This document shows, piece by piece, positions 33,246-43,931 of a stretch of 64,000 nt of DNA (positions are counted from its first letter, which is position 1; the number at the start of each line of letters is the position of its first letter). A program made the position numbers and the translations under genes. Location: assembly GCF_027595985.1 (NCBI RefSeq), contig NC_073311.1, forward strand, positions 45,015,539 to 45,079,538, in the 5' to 3' direction. A model generated the notes under the pieces. It worked only from the letters and a program-made list of their open reading frames with translations. It was not told the origin of the DNA and searched no databases. The stretch comes from Sorex araneus. Its lineage: Eukaryota; Chordata; Mammalia; Eulipotyphla; Soricidae.

Positions 33246-33630
33246 CTGCAGGGGATTTTAAAGGACAGAAGACAAAAGTGGGTGCCACTGGTCAACTAGT
33301 GGAAAAGGTAAAGAGGTGACCCAGAGTTTTCATAATCTGCAGGATGGGTCTGTCTGTGCGCTTTGTAGACGGCAGCAGTGGGTAAGGCGTGGCCTCACTT
33401 AGCCACACACAGAACTTTGACTCCAAGCTGTGTTTCCTGACTCCTGAGTTCCAGTTGTCTCTGTCGTACAAAGTGGTTTTATCCTAAACTTGATGCGAGG
33501 GTGAAGGAGGCTTGAGAAAGGGAAGAAAGACTTCGGCAAGACCGATACCAGAATCACAATCAGTGATTGATTTGATTCTTGCCAGAAGACAGAGCCAACG
33601 TGGGCTGCATCCTTCATTTCAGAAGTTCAG

Positions 33631-33706
33631 CTGGAGATGTGGCTCAGGGTCAGAGCCTGCAGGAGGGAGGTCCCGGGCTTGATCCCTGGCACCACAAGAG
33701 TTCATT
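33631..33706 (+). mobile_element. Minor tRNA-derived SINE (ID-like head)
   Basis: 'gctggagatgtggctcaggg', 'tcccgggcttgatccctgg', 'caccaca'. A tRNA-like head with A and B boxes but no SOR body. Confidence 0.55.
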
Positions 33707-34029
33707 CTATCCCCCAATGTTGCTAAGTGTCTGTTTCTAATGTGTCTTTTTGACTTCCTACAATCCAGATATTTACTGAGCCAGACACTGTCCTAGGTGC
33801 TTGGGGGGATAGCAGAAGGTCTTCTTCTTTTAAGAAAATCTGCAATGATATCTTTAACAGTTGCTACTTCATTGGGGTTGGAACTGTCAGTGGTCGGGAC
33901 TAACCACAAGTGCGTGTGGGGCTGAGAGTAGGTAAGATAGAGAAGAGGCCACCAAGACAGTAATAGCTGGAATGATCACGCTGGACAAGATCTGAGGGTT
34001 AAAAATAGGTAAGGGATTGATAACCTTTC

Positions 34030-34062
34030 AGTAACAATATTGCAAATCACAATGCCCAAAAG

Positions 34063-34128
<66 letters not shown>

Positions 34129-34384
34129 GAAGGGAGGGAGGGAGGGAGTGGGGGAGAGAGAGAGAGAGAGAGATAGAGAGAGAGAGAGGAAAAGTGCCTG
34201 CTACAGAGGTAGGCAGAGAGTAGGGGTGGGGTGTGATGGGAGGGAACCTGGGGATACTGTTGCTGCAAATGTCCACTGGTGGATGGGATGGGTGTTAGAA
34301 TACTGTATGACTGAAATCCAATCATGAACAGCTTTGTAAGGGTCTGTCTTGCAGTAATTAAATTAAAAAGTTAAAAAAAAAAAA
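34030..34384 (+). mobile_element. L1 3' end with expanded GA tract
   Basis: 'ttgcaaatcacaatgcccaa' then (GA)n/(GGGA)n at about 34062-34190, 'tccactggtggatgggatgg', 'gactgaaatccaatcatgaa' and poly-A. The GA tract is the L1 3' UTR polypurine region grown into a microsatellite. Confidence 0.9.
34062..34190. repeat. (GA)n / (GGGA)n microsatellite inside L1
   Basis: Over 30 GA units, then GGAGG and further GA runs; almost pure purine for 129 bp. Confidence 0.97.
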
Positions 34385-34394
34385 GATCACTACC

Positions 34395-34560
34395 CAAAAG
34401 ACTGCAAGGTTTATGTATGTTCAGTCCCTGTCACCTCATATTGTCCCTCAGACCCCGCTAGACCCCTGAGCACAGAGACAGGAGAAAGCTCTGAGCACCA
34501 CCGGGGGTGGCCCCCCAAATTAAAAACAAAGCAAAATAAAACACCCAAACAACAAAGAAA
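34395..34560 (+). mobile_element. Degenerate module A SINE
   Basis: 'gacccctgagcacagagaca', 'aaagctctgagcaccaccgg' and A-rich tail. Confidence 0.5.
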
Positions 34561-34585
34561 TACAGTCTTTGAAAATACTTGGCTA

Positions 34586-34732
34586 GACCGCACGGCAGAG
34601 CCTGGCAAACTACCCGTGGTTGTATTTGATATGCCAAAATCAGTAACAAAAAGTCTCACAATGCAGATGTTACTGGTGCCCACTTGAGCAAAATCAATGA
34701 ACAACGGGATGACAGTGCTACAGTGCTATAGT
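34586..34732 (+). mobile_element. Module B SINE, 5'-truncated
   Basis: 'acggcagagcctggcaaact', 'gatatgccaaaatcagtaac', 'gatgacagtgctacagtgct'. A worn SOR-like head piece follows at 34745-34815. Confidence 0.88.
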
Positions 34733-35336
34733 TCAAAATGTCAGAGCACATGGCTAGCATGTGTGAGGTCTGAGTTCGATCTTCTGGTGGTCTCTGAGCA
34801 CTTCAGGGTAAGGCCCGATTGAAAGAGAAAAGATTGTAAATGCCTGAGGAGTGGACACTTTGTTCCACAGCTTCTAGCACGCAGACCAAGCAGCCCTGTG
34901 CAGCCACTGCTGAAAGGTTCTCACTGTGACCTGTTGGTTTGTGACCAGTTAGACTTGAGTTGTCCCGTGGAAAATCTTCCCTATTGCAAAGAGAACTCTA
35001 CAATATAGTTTTGGTTTCCCATTTAGGTAAATAAATACATTTTTATTTTATTCCCATTTAAGTAAATAAATTCTATTCCCATTTAGGTAAATAAATACAG
35101 CTCCATTACCCCACTTCACAAATGGGTGGTACAAATAATTCCTGGATTTATTAAGCATCTTGGTGACACTTCTTGTTTGTTCCAACATCCTTTCCAACAA
35201 AGACGTAAAGCATCCCACCAATCTTTATGTTCAGACCTCACAGCCACCGGCGTCATTCTATGACATGAAGCCAGTGGAAAGGCTGCCAAACCTGGCTCTG
35301 AGAGTGGGATTTGACATATTTTTCATGTCTACCTAG

Positions 35337-35476
35337 GCAAAAAGATGCGATAAGAAGGCTGTCCTTACGATTAAGACCGAGTGCCAAGCCTGCTCGGACA
35401 ACTCTGCAGTCAATTGCCCTGAGGGCTACACCAAGATCACCAAAGGCAGTTTTGGGATTCAAGACTGCAGATATTG
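35337..35476 (+). CDS. STAB2: STAB2 coding exon 2: N-terminal Cys-rich segment
   Basis: Acceptor CTACCTAG|GCA and donor TATTG|GTAAGA bound 140 bp with one open frame continuing from exon 1 (phase 0 in, phase 2 out). It encodes [20 protein letters not shown] at its start, then [18 protein letters not shown] and DCRY. Cysteine positions and the words CD, TEC, CP.GYT.IT.GS and DCRY match remembered human STAB2 (RRCDRKSLLTIRTEC..., CPDGYTMITSG, DCRY). Stabilins carry this short Cys-rich block before each EGF cluster, so it is the first of its kind in the ectodomain. Intron 2 is 2758 bp and contains a rearranged module B SINE and an AT-rich unique part. Confidence 0.95.
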
Positions 35477-35952
35477 GTAAGAAAAAAAAATGAGTCTCTT
35501 GAACTCAAAGGAGTGTCTACCCAAAGTGAAAAATTTCATTCTCAAAGACAAGCATTTCCCTAATTTTTTTTCTCATTCTAATTCTAAATCTAATTTTTTT
35601 TCTCATTCTGATATTATTCTCAGTCCAAACTAAAAATTATGCTAAAAGTCTGCTCCTCTTCTCACTAACAAGCTGTGATCCTGACACTGGTGAGAAGCCA
35701 AAAAGGGAAGAGACATGAATTGGATTTTCTTCACATTATGTGCTATCAGTTTCTTCCTATAATTCTCTCGTGATTCAAACTCATCATTGAAAGCTGATCC
35801 TCTCACAGCCCGAGCAGCTGTTTTACCCACCAGGAAAGAGTCACACAGCTCAAGTGCAGCACTTTTTTTTATTATTTACTCGGTTTACTAATTTAAATAT
35901 CCCTCGATTAGTGTGTTTCTTACACAAGAAAAATTAGTATAATATCTTGTTT
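35477..35952 (+). other. STAB2: STAB2 intron 2, AT-rich unique part
   Basis: A 20-bp-scale duplication, 'taattttttttctcattct' at about 35562-35580 and 35591-35609, is the only local structure seen. Confidence 0.6.
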
Positions 35953-35962
35953 AGTGTAAATG

Positions 35963-36212
35963 CACGCCACGGATAGCTTGCCAGGCTCTGCCGTGGGGGC
36001 AGGATACTCTCAGAAGCTTACCAGGCTCTCAGAGAGGGACAGAGGAATTCAGCCCGGGTTGGCCGAGTGCAAGGCAAACGCCCTACCCACTGTTCGATAC
36101 CTTCGATATGCCAAAACCAGTGACAACAAGTCTCACAATGGAGACGTTGCTGGTGCCCGCTTGAGCAAACCGATGAACAACGGGACAACAGTGCTACAGT
36201 GCTACAGTGTAA
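35963..36212. mobile_element. Module B SINE with inverted 5' half
   Basis: 35963-36095 is the element's tRNA head and first body part in antisense ('gatagcttgccaggctctgc' to 'aacgccctacccactgttc'). 36098-36212 is the remaining body in sense ('ttcgatatgccaaaaccagt' to ACAGTGCTACAGTG). The two halves meet at the same consensus point without obvious loss. AGTGTAAATG occurs at 35953-35962 and 36206-36215, though AGTG overlaps the tail repeat. Confidence 0.88.
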
Positions 36213-36215
36213 ATG

Positions 36216-37410
36216 TAAGCCTTAACACCACTCTACCTCACTGATCAGATTCACTTCATGTGCCTGTACTCTGTTCTAAAACTAAAATAATTTTTCACTG
36301 AAGTTTCCCAACATTAATTGACCTAGAACTAATACATAGGCAGTATTTGACAGAGATAACCAAGATATGTTAACAAGGTGATGACACATTTCAACCGGTT
36401 TCTCTTGAAAATATTGAAAAGATATTAGGCTTGGATTTAAATTTTATGATGACTTTATTAAAAATGAAAAAAAGTTTTTTGTATTTGGAACTTATTTTTA
36501 TGACCAAAATAAATATTTGTTTCTATATATCTCCACCCCCACCACTGCACACATACAATCTGTAAACACACAGAGCAAGATACATGCACTCAAGTTCCCC
36601 TTTAATATGGAAGATTTCGTTCCATCATTCATTTATGCTGGAACAATCCCAAGACTGTTTCCTGAGAGAATGTTTGCTTTTTACCTTTGACTCTTCCCCT
36701 TCGTCTTTCTAAGAGATGTTCCCTTAGTATTTTCAAGCTTACAAAGAAGTTGTCAATTTTGTCTCCAACTTGAGTGCCCATAATGCCAGTGATTCTACTG
36801 GCATTTCACCACCGTTCAAGGACTGGCTTGAGAATGCCACCTTAAACTCCCTGTCATACTCGTTTGAACAGTCCATTGAAAGAAATGAGGTTTGGAGGTT
36901 TGTCTCTTGGTGCAGTAAAGTTAAACCCTGAAATGAACCATAGCGAGATCTTAATTCTTGTTGTTGAAGAATTGTTCTTAACCTCCATTGATTGATTTTC
37001 CAGAATTTCATTTCAGCTGATGCAGAAACAGTTCTAAGGAACTCATTATTTTATCTTCCTTGATAAAATTGTGCCAAATGTCACTCACTCACTGTATTAT
37101 ATCATCTATCACTGAATGCCATATGCTGAAATGGCATAAAGCATTGAAGTCATTACCATCAATTTTGGGAGACTTTACTTGAGTAATCCAGAATCCACCA
37201 AAATGAACTTTCAAATTATGCTAAACAACCCATAAAAATTAAAATAAAGTTAACGTATGTATGTCAAAGCAGGAATCATATGCTAAATGCACAACCTATA
37301 AAAAGCTACTTCTGGGAAAAGAGTTGATGAAATAAATCATTTTTGCTTTTCAGGGTGTGAGCACTGCTTCTAAAACAGCTGTTATAAAACAAACCCTGAA
37401 CACTATTCCT
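36216..37410 (+). other. STAB2: STAB2 intron 2, unique sequence
   Basis: AT-rich, no exon or repeat recognised. Confidence 0.5.
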
Positions 37411-37462
37411 CACTGTCACTGTCATGCTCATCGATTTGCTCAAGCGGGCACCAGTAACATCT
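37411..37462 (-). mobile_element. Module B SINE, last 52 bp only
   Basis: CACTGTCACTGTCAT, 'gctcatcgatttgctcaagc' and 'gggcaccagtaacatct'. Confidence 0.85.
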
Positions 37463-37689
37463 ATCTACCTTTTTCCCTAAAGGGAAATATAAAAAAATCT
37501 GATATTTTTTCAGCTAGTTAAAACAAGCAAAAAAAGTCTTTGTAAAAGTGAAGTTGTATTAACTCAAACTTTCAACAATCAGGAATATCTCTATTAATTT
37601 CTCTTCTAACATTACTTTAGATAGCTCATCCCTATTTTTATTGTGCCTTAACTTTAATCATCCACGTTTGCCCTTAAAAATCACGGAGG

Positions 37690-37856
37690 GGTAGTCAGAG
37701 AAAGAGTGCAGGGGTTAAGGCATTTGGCTTGCCTGTTGCCAAACCAGTTTAATCCCTGACACTGCATAGGGCCTTCAAGCACCATGAGGAGTGATCCCTG
37801 AGCACAGAGCTAGGAGCAAGCCCTAAGCACCACCAGGTATGACGTCCCCAAAATAT
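37690..37856 (+). mobile_element. SOR-type SINE, module A, diverged
   Basis: 'gtcagagaaagagtgcaggg', 'gtgatccctgagcacagagc', 'accaccaggtatgacgtccc'. Confidence 0.82.
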
Positions 37857-37927
37857 CATATAATTAAATTGCATTTGATAATGCAAATTTTATTTAAGCA
37901 ATGAGTATTTTAAAATGTTTATATTGG

Positions 37928-38120
37928 GGGGTGGGGCTGGAGTGATAGCACAGCGGGTAGGGCATTTGCCTTGCATTCGGCCAACCCAAATTCGATTCCC
38001 AGCATCCCATATGGTCCCCTGGGCACCGGCAAGAGTAATTCCTGAGTGCAGAGCCAGGAGTAACCCCTGTGCATCACCGGATGTGACCCAAAAAGCCAAA
38101 AATAAATAAATAAATAAAAA
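37928..38120 (+). mobile_element. SOR-type SINE, module A, young copy
   Basis: 'ggggctggagtgatagcaca' to 'ggatgtgacccaaaaagcc' plus (AAAT)n tail. Perfect 17-bp duplication TAAAATGTTTATATTGG at 37911-37927 and 38121-38137. It ends about 115 bp upstream of the exon 3 acceptor. Confidence 0.97.
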
Positions 38121-38234
38121 TAAAATGTTTATATTGGTAAATGTAGGGAAAAATGTACACACAGGGCAATCCAGCTACCTCAAGCTCATTGCTTGGCTCT
38201 GAATGTGGGCTCACGTCCTGTGTTTATCTCCAAG

Positions 38235-38350
38235 GTTCACATACGGGCCGAGAGGATACAGCATAACCCTCCCCGGGTGCCGCCACATCTGCAAGAAGGA
38301 CTATGTGCAGCCACAGTGCTGCCCCGGACACTGGGGCCCAGACTGCATGG
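38235..38350 (+). CDS. STAB2: STAB2 coding exon 3: Cys-rich segment, entry to EGF cluster 1
   Basis: 116 bp between acceptor CTCCAAG|GTT and donor GCATGG|GTAAGT, phase 2 in and phase 1 out. It reads [20 protein letters not shown] and then [38 protein letters not shown] is essentially the human stabilin-2 sequence. The segment between DCRY and PGC is two residues longer than in remembered human STAB2 (13 against 11). The acceptor is AAG rather than the commoner CAG/TAG. The nearby downstream AGs would give a stop codon or a frame shift, which supports this choice. Intron 3 is 17533 bp, the largest in the window. Confidence 0.93.
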
Positions 38351-38679
38351 GTAAGTGCACCCGGCCTTGAGCTCAGGGCTTGCGTCAATGTTCCATTTCA
38401 CAGAAAAGTGAAATGACTGAGGCCTGATGCAAAGGAGGTGGTCAGTACTGTTTTCTGAAAAAAAAAAAAAAGAGAGAAATTCAACTCCATGTAGAAACTT
38501 GCTCTTTCCTTTTCAGCCTTTATATTCTCCTCCAACTAGAGAATCTGTCTCTAGGAGCAGGCCTGGGCAAGCTGGACAAAAGGGACGAGGGAAAGAAAAA
38601 AATTCATTTTCCTGAGAAAAGATAATATTCCAGAGAGGAAATAAGAATGCGGGGCTATTATAAACCAGAAGGTGATTTT

Positions 38680-38848
38680 TTTTTCTTTTGGGGTCATACC
38701 GGGCGATGCACAGGGCTTATTCCTGCCTCTGCACTCAGGAATCACTCCTGGTGGGTTCTCAGGAGACCATATGGGATGCTGATGATCGAACCCAGGTTGG
38801 CCGCTTGCAAGGCAAACATCCTAACTGCTGTACTATTGCTCCAGCCCC
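38680..38848 (-). mobile_element. SOR-type SINE, module A
   Basis: Poly-T, 'gggtcataccgggcgatgca' to 'ctattgctccagccccc'. Duplication AAGGTGATTTT at 38669-38679 and 38857-38867. Confidence 0.93.
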
Positions 38849-38959
38849 CAGAATTTAAGGTGATTTTAAGAACCAATTTTTATGACAGCATCTACCAGGC
38901 CCTAGGTATTGCTTGGCAGCAGAAATCATCATTACATCTTCTAACAATTTAAGTTCTAA

Positions 38960-39110
38960 GATGCAATGTGAGACTCTGTAAGGGCACATTCCACTGTGAG
39001 GAAACTACTAACCAAGTCAGAGTCCACGGCTGGCTTGAACCCTGGGGGAAAGCAGAGCATCTGCTCACTGACACGGAACTTCCGTCCTGATGCCAGTACT
39101 TAACACTCAG
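38960..39110 (-). mobile_element. MIR-like relic
   Basis: 'cactgtgaggaaactactaa' and 'agagtccacggctggcttga' resemble the antisense MIR core. Confidence 0.5.
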
Positions 39111-39360
39111 AAGTGGCGCAGTCCTTGCTACATGCTGCAAATGATGTGAATTCCCTCTTATTGACAGAAAAAAAAATCAGACCTTTAAATTCGTGTGTTT
39201 ATATTTATTTTTTTTCTTGTTTTCTTTTATATATATATATTTGTTTTTCATCTAAGAGGAGGTAATGAAACACCTCCTAAATGTGCCACTTACAGGGAAA
39301 AATTATTCTCTTCTCTTTTGTTGTTTGGGATTTTTTTTTTCAATTAAAATAATACAAACA

Positions 39361-39524
39361 AGGGCACAGCGGGTAGGGCATTTGCCTTGCATGCAGGAGA
39401 CCCGGGTTCGATTCCCAGCATTCCATATGGTCCCCTGAGCACCGCCAGGAGTAATTCCTGAGTGCAGAGCCAGAGTAACCCCTGAGCATCGCCGGGTGTG
39501 AGCCAAAAAAGCAAAACAAACAAA
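39361..39524 (+). mobile_element. SOR-type SINE, module A, head clipped
   Basis: 'agggcacagcgggtagggca' to 'gggtgtgagccaaaaaagc'. Confidence 0.93.
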
Positions 39525-39593
39525 CAAACAAACACACACACACACACACACATATATACATACACACATACACACACACACATATAAACAGCA
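39518..39593. repeat. (AAAC)n(AC)n microsatellite grown from a SINE tail
   Basis: AAAC units pass into AC units with scattered TATAT interruptions directly after the SINE tail. Confidence 0.93.
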
Positions 39594-39631
39594 TGCACAG
39601 CTTGCAAATTTTCCTTTGGGGGGAAGTAATG

Positions 39632-39796
39632 GCTGTGTGGGCCACACCCCGTGATTCTCAGAGGTTACTCCTGGCTCTGCGCTCAGGAATTACTCCTGAA
39701 AGTGCTGAGGGGACCACATGGGAAGCCAGGGATCAAGCCCAGGTTGGCCACGTGCAAGGCAAGCATCTTACCTGCTGTTCTATCTCTCCAGGCCCA
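39632..39796 (-). mobile_element. SOR-type SINE, module A
   Basis: 'gtgggccacaccccgtgatt', 'gaggggaccacatgggaagc', 'ctatctctccaggccc'. Confidence 0.9.
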
Positions 39797-40814
39797 GTTT
39801 GCAACTTTTCCTAACACAGCCACTTGTGTTCTGTCACGTGTAGACCCCTAGATAGTCTGACTGATCTCCTTAGCCCAAATTGCTTGCCTCACATTGTCTT
39901 CCTGTTGTGTTTGTTGCTGTCATTGTGGTGGTGATGGTGTGGGTGGGAGGGGGAGTGGATTGCGGTGTGTCTGGGGGGGGAGGTTTTGCACACTTTGTGG
40001 AGTTTGCTGTTTGTTTTGTAAGTGTGTTTTCCTTCCTTCCTTCATTCCGTTCCTCCTATTGGTGCCGCTATTGAAATGATCTGGGGTCACACACACGCCC
40101 AGTTCTTGCTCGCACCCTTGGTTGTGGTGCCCATGAGGCTTGGCAGCGTGGGCTGTAGTGCTCATCAGGGATTGCACTCCTTTACTGGTGGCATTTACTT
40201 GACAACATTTTGGTTGTAGGGTTCATCAGGGGGTGCAGTGATGCTCATTTGAGTTGCTCTCCAGAAATCAGGCACTCCCGGCCAAGTGCTCCTATAACTC
40301 TTTTAGGGAATTGGGGGATCTCCTCAGCAATACTTGGGAGTCGGGGGGCTGCCCCAGGGACCACCTGGCCCCGCAATGCCAAGCCTGACAGTTAGATGCT
40401 CAGACAAAGCCCATGTCCAGTGGTGGTCCCAAGGGTCTCCAAGGCCATCCCAGCAACCCCAGAGGCCAGCCAGGACCACAGCCTGGTTCTTCTCGTGGTG
40501 CTCTACATTCCCTGTGTCCCTCGGGGACTGGGCCGTGCCAAGGACTGAGCTCAGGGCATGGTGCATGCAAGACGGGTGCCCCAGTGCTTTGAGCTTTCTG
40601 CCCTCACATCTTTTCAGAGGTGGTGCTTGCGGGGGGCAGGGAGGCTGCTCACACACATCTGGCCAGGATGCAGTGGCAATCCTGTGCCTGTGCGGGGTCA
40701 CAGACTGCAGAGCTGAGGAGATAGTGCCCGTTGGCCACTCCAGAGACCCAGCTCGCCCCCTCACACCTGCACGGCAGCAGGTCCGCCCCTGAGCCATCCG
40801 TGCTGTGCTGTGCT
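39797..40814 (+). other. STAB2: STAB2 intron 3, GC-rich stretch of worn SINE-like pieces
   Basis: 40300-40800 is unusually GC-rich. 'gagctcagggcatggtgcat' near 40549 looks like an antisense SINE head and 'ggggtcacacacacgccc' near 40083 a SINE 3' end. The rest is unassigned. Confidence 0.4.
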
Positions 40815-40844
40815 GTTGTGTTGTGCTTTGTTTTGTTTTATTTT

Positions 40845-40962
40845 GTTGGATGGCCACACTCGCTAATGCTCAGGGGACCATGTGGGGTGCTGAGAATCAA
40901 ACCCAGCTTGGCCACATGCAAAGCAAGTGCCCCGCGTGCTGTACTACCTCTTTGACCCTATG
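40845..40962 (-). mobile_element. SOR-type SINE, module A, partial
   Basis: 'gatggccacactcgctaatg', 'accatgtggggtgctgagaa', 'gtgctgtactacctctttga', preceded by a (TTTTG)-rich tail. Confidence 0.82.
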
Positions 40963-41009
40963 CTGTTAGGTTGTTTGTTTGTTAGTTTGTTTCCTTTGGG
41001 GGGTTTAAA

Positions 41010-41690
41010 ATACCATTAGTAATTGTTTCTTATAGCATTACTTCCCAACGCCAGGCTCAACCGCCAGTGTATCCATCTTCCTTCCCCAAGGACCCCAGTA
41101 TCCCTCCCTCTCATCCCCTGTCCCAACTCAATTTTGTGGATTACGTTCTCCCGTTATGTGTCTTTTGGCCCTTGTTACCCTACACCTGGCTACATATCTT
41201 TCAGTCCCACATAGGAGAGAGAAAGACCATTCTGTATCTGGCCCTTTCCTCCTGACTGACTTCGCTCAACATTCTGTAGTTTCATCCATTTTGCTGCAAA
41301 TTGCATGATTTTGTTTTTCCTTAGAGCTGCATAGTATTCCATTGTGTATATATGCCAACACTTCTTGATTCATTCATCTGCAGTTGGGCATTTGGGTTGT
41401 TTTCATACCTTGGCTATTGAACTAAGTGCAGTGGTAAACATAGGTAGGCATGCCTGTGAGAACAGCATATAACAAAAAATCTGGAAACAGCCAGTGTTGG
41501 TGGGTTTGTTGTGAGAAAGGACCCCTCATCCACTAATGGTGGTAATGTCATCTGGCTTAACTTCTATGGAAAGTAATATGGGGTATTTTTTCAAGTGGGA
41601 GTAGAAGTTCCATATAACTTAGTGATACCACATCTTGGCATCTCTCTTGAAAACACAAAACTATTAATTTGTGGTGTTGTTTTTAACTAA
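41010..41690 (-). mobile_element. Old L1 with inverted 5' segment
   Basis: 41010-41430 is antisense 3' UTR and end of L1 ORF2 ('agctgcatagtattccattg', 'ttgggcatttgggttgtttt'). From about 41465 the sequence switches to sense L1 ORF2 lying upstream of that point ('ctggaaacagccagtgttgg', 'taatggtggtaatgtcatct', 'ataacttagtgataccacat'). This is the arrangement expected from twin priming. Confidence 0.75.
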
Positions 41691-41734
41691 TAAATACATT
41701 GGTGATAGCTTTCATTCACTCAGGTGAATGGCAT

Positions 41735-41945
41735 TTGGCACTAGAGAGGTACTTGCTCTTCATTATCTGATTAACCCTTTAGACAAACTTTTGAGCTAAA
41801 CATTTCTATCCCAGTTCACCGGTGGGGAATCAGAGTTCTGAATAACTCTTGCCCGTTTCCTCTGAGCTGGTAAGTGATGGAACCAAGTGAAATTTAGGAC
41901 AATCTGACTCAAAACCTGCTGTCTTTCTGCTTGTTCCACTATCTG
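41735..41945 (-). mobile_element. MIR relic
   Basis: 'ctatcccagttcaccggtgg', 'ggaatcagagttctgaataa', 'gagctggtaagtgatggaac', 'tctgactcaaaacctgctgt' are the antisense MIR core in order. Confidence 0.7.
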
Positions 41946-41972
41946 AATTGGGGGGCTGGGTGGTAGGAAAGA

Positions 41973-41976
41973 GGGA

Positions 41977-42017
<41 letters not shown>
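41973..42017. repeat. (GT)n(GA)n microsatellite
   Basis: Short GT run followed by about 14 GA units. Confidence 0.95.
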
Positions 42018-42021
<4 letters not shown>

Positions 42022-43730
42022 CTTTAAATGAGTTTCTCTTTTTCACCTTTCCATTCAGTGTCTGATTCATTCTGACCAGGAGAAGTGCTATCCTAGAGTA
42101 TTCTGACTCTTCTCTCTGTTGACTTGAATGCCTCAGCTTCTCCCAGTATGTTGGTACTGCCAATTTCTGAGTTGATCATAGCCAAATAAAAGGATTCAAA
42201 AGTCAGACTTCCAGATTTCAGGAACTTTCTTAGCACCGAAGGTGGTCTTGTTCACGTTCCCTTCTGAGAGACATCTCAATAGAAAGGGAAGAACTTGGGA
42301 TGTTCTTTTACCTTTTTAGCCCATGAAAATAAATCTAGTAACTAAGTTATTCAATAGACATACTAGAGACCAGCAAAAGTTTTGTCCATGCCACAGTCAT
42401 GTAACATGTCCAACCTGATGAACACAGACTCCAGCCAAGAGGACAAAAGAACCTGGGCCAGTGATCAGTAGTTCCAGTTATGAACCCCGTTTCCTCATGA
42501 CCAGTTTGGATGAGCTACTTTTTTGCCTGTCCCTAACTGCCCTTTCAAGCGGGCAAGGAACTTACTTGCAAAGGAACTAATACACAAAAACTTCAGTAGC
42601 TGTTTTAAAATATTGATATAGCTCAAGGTAGTTATAGCAACGTGTATGAGACAAAGAAGGTATTTGGTAAAACTATCTGATGGAATAACGATGAGGGAAC
42701 CACTATAAAAATGATAACTGGGGGGAAGAAAAGAAAAATACTCCCTTGATTTAAAAAGGAGGGTAAAAAAGCACCATTTCTCTGAATAGTGGGTTAGTTT
42801 GTTTGGGCAGTGGAGACACGCACTGAAGCAGTCGGGACTTACTCTAGTTTCAGTGCTCAGGAATCACTCTTGGCTAGATTTAGAAGACCATATGTGGTGC
42901 TAGAGATTAGATGGGATTGGCAAGACCTTAATACCCACACCATCCTGCCAGACCCTGAGGGTGGCTTTAACAGCGGATAACTCATAAAACATGAGCAGCA
43001 GACAAACCATTCAAATTCATTGGTGGGTTTCATGTCACTGCACTGTGCCACAGAGCCAGAAAAGGGTGCCTGCACATCTGGGCCTTTCTCTCCGCTAGGT
43101 GTCAAGACCAGAGACGCTTAGCCCGTACAAGTCAAGGCCAATGCATAAGTTCTGTTATCCTCTCACTGGGGAGAAAGGCTGCTTCTCTTTATCTTCATCT
43201 TCCAAACACACTGAATGTCTCAAAAGGTTTCCTTCCTCTGGCTCAGGAAAGTGATCAATCCTCTCCGGGGCTCTGTATCTCACTTCTCACATGTTAGAGC
43301 AATGACAAACAAGATCTGATTATCCCAGGACATTTCCGGGAGCATAAGACCATTTCGGAGCTGCTGACACGTGTCCATCCTTCTTCGGGAGGAAGGGCGA
43401 TATCCGGGATGGCCTTCCCTACACCAAGGGGTGCGGCAACTGCCACTTTTTAGACACATTGACACAGACATTTCCATCCAAGCCCTGTGGCTTACTTTTC
43501 TAATCGCTTTCAGATTACCTGATTCAAGGCAGAAAATAGCTCCAGCATCAGCTCTGAACATCTGGAAAACACAGATAAGCACAATTTTTTTAATTACCCA
43601 CCAACTTCTGAAATGAATGCATAAATTCTCACATAGGAGGGAGAGGGAAGAGAACATATTATTTTCACATGAAGAACAAATTGCTACTCAAATTTTATAG
43701 ATACATATACAGATATGTATACATATTTGC
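42018..43730 (+). other. STAB2: STAB2 intron 3, mostly unique
   Basis: Apart from a worn antisense SINE at about 42800-42960 ('gtgctcaggaatcactcttg', 'gaccatatgtggtgctagag'), nothing is recognised. No exon of STAB2 is missing here, since exon 3 and exon 4 join in frame. Confidence 0.5.
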
Positions 43731-43895
43731 TTTTTGAGTCACACACATCTGGCGATGCTCAAGGGTTACTTCTGGCTCCGCACTCAGGAATCACTCCTGG
43801 TGGTACTCAGGGGACCATATGGGATGCTGGGGATCGTACCCGGGTCAGCTGTATGCAAGGCAAATGCCCTACCTTGCTGTGCTATCACTAAGGCA
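43731..43895 (-). mobile_element. SOR-type SINE, module A
   Basis: 'cacacacatctggcgatgct', 'ctcaggggaccatatgggat', 'gctgtgctatcactaa'. Confidence 0.92.
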
Positions 43896-43931
43896 GATTT
43901 AATATATTTTTATCTCATTATAATTTGCATT

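Noticed and set aside
35477..38234. An extra STAB2 exon in intron 2
   Set aside because: Exons 2 and 3 join in frame (phase 2) and reproduce the human order DCRY...PGCRHIC without a gap.
40334..40792. 152-codon open frame in a GC-rich part of intron 3
   Set aside because: Composition reflects SINE-like fragments and GC-rich unique DNA; the opposite strand is equally open, and no domain is seen.
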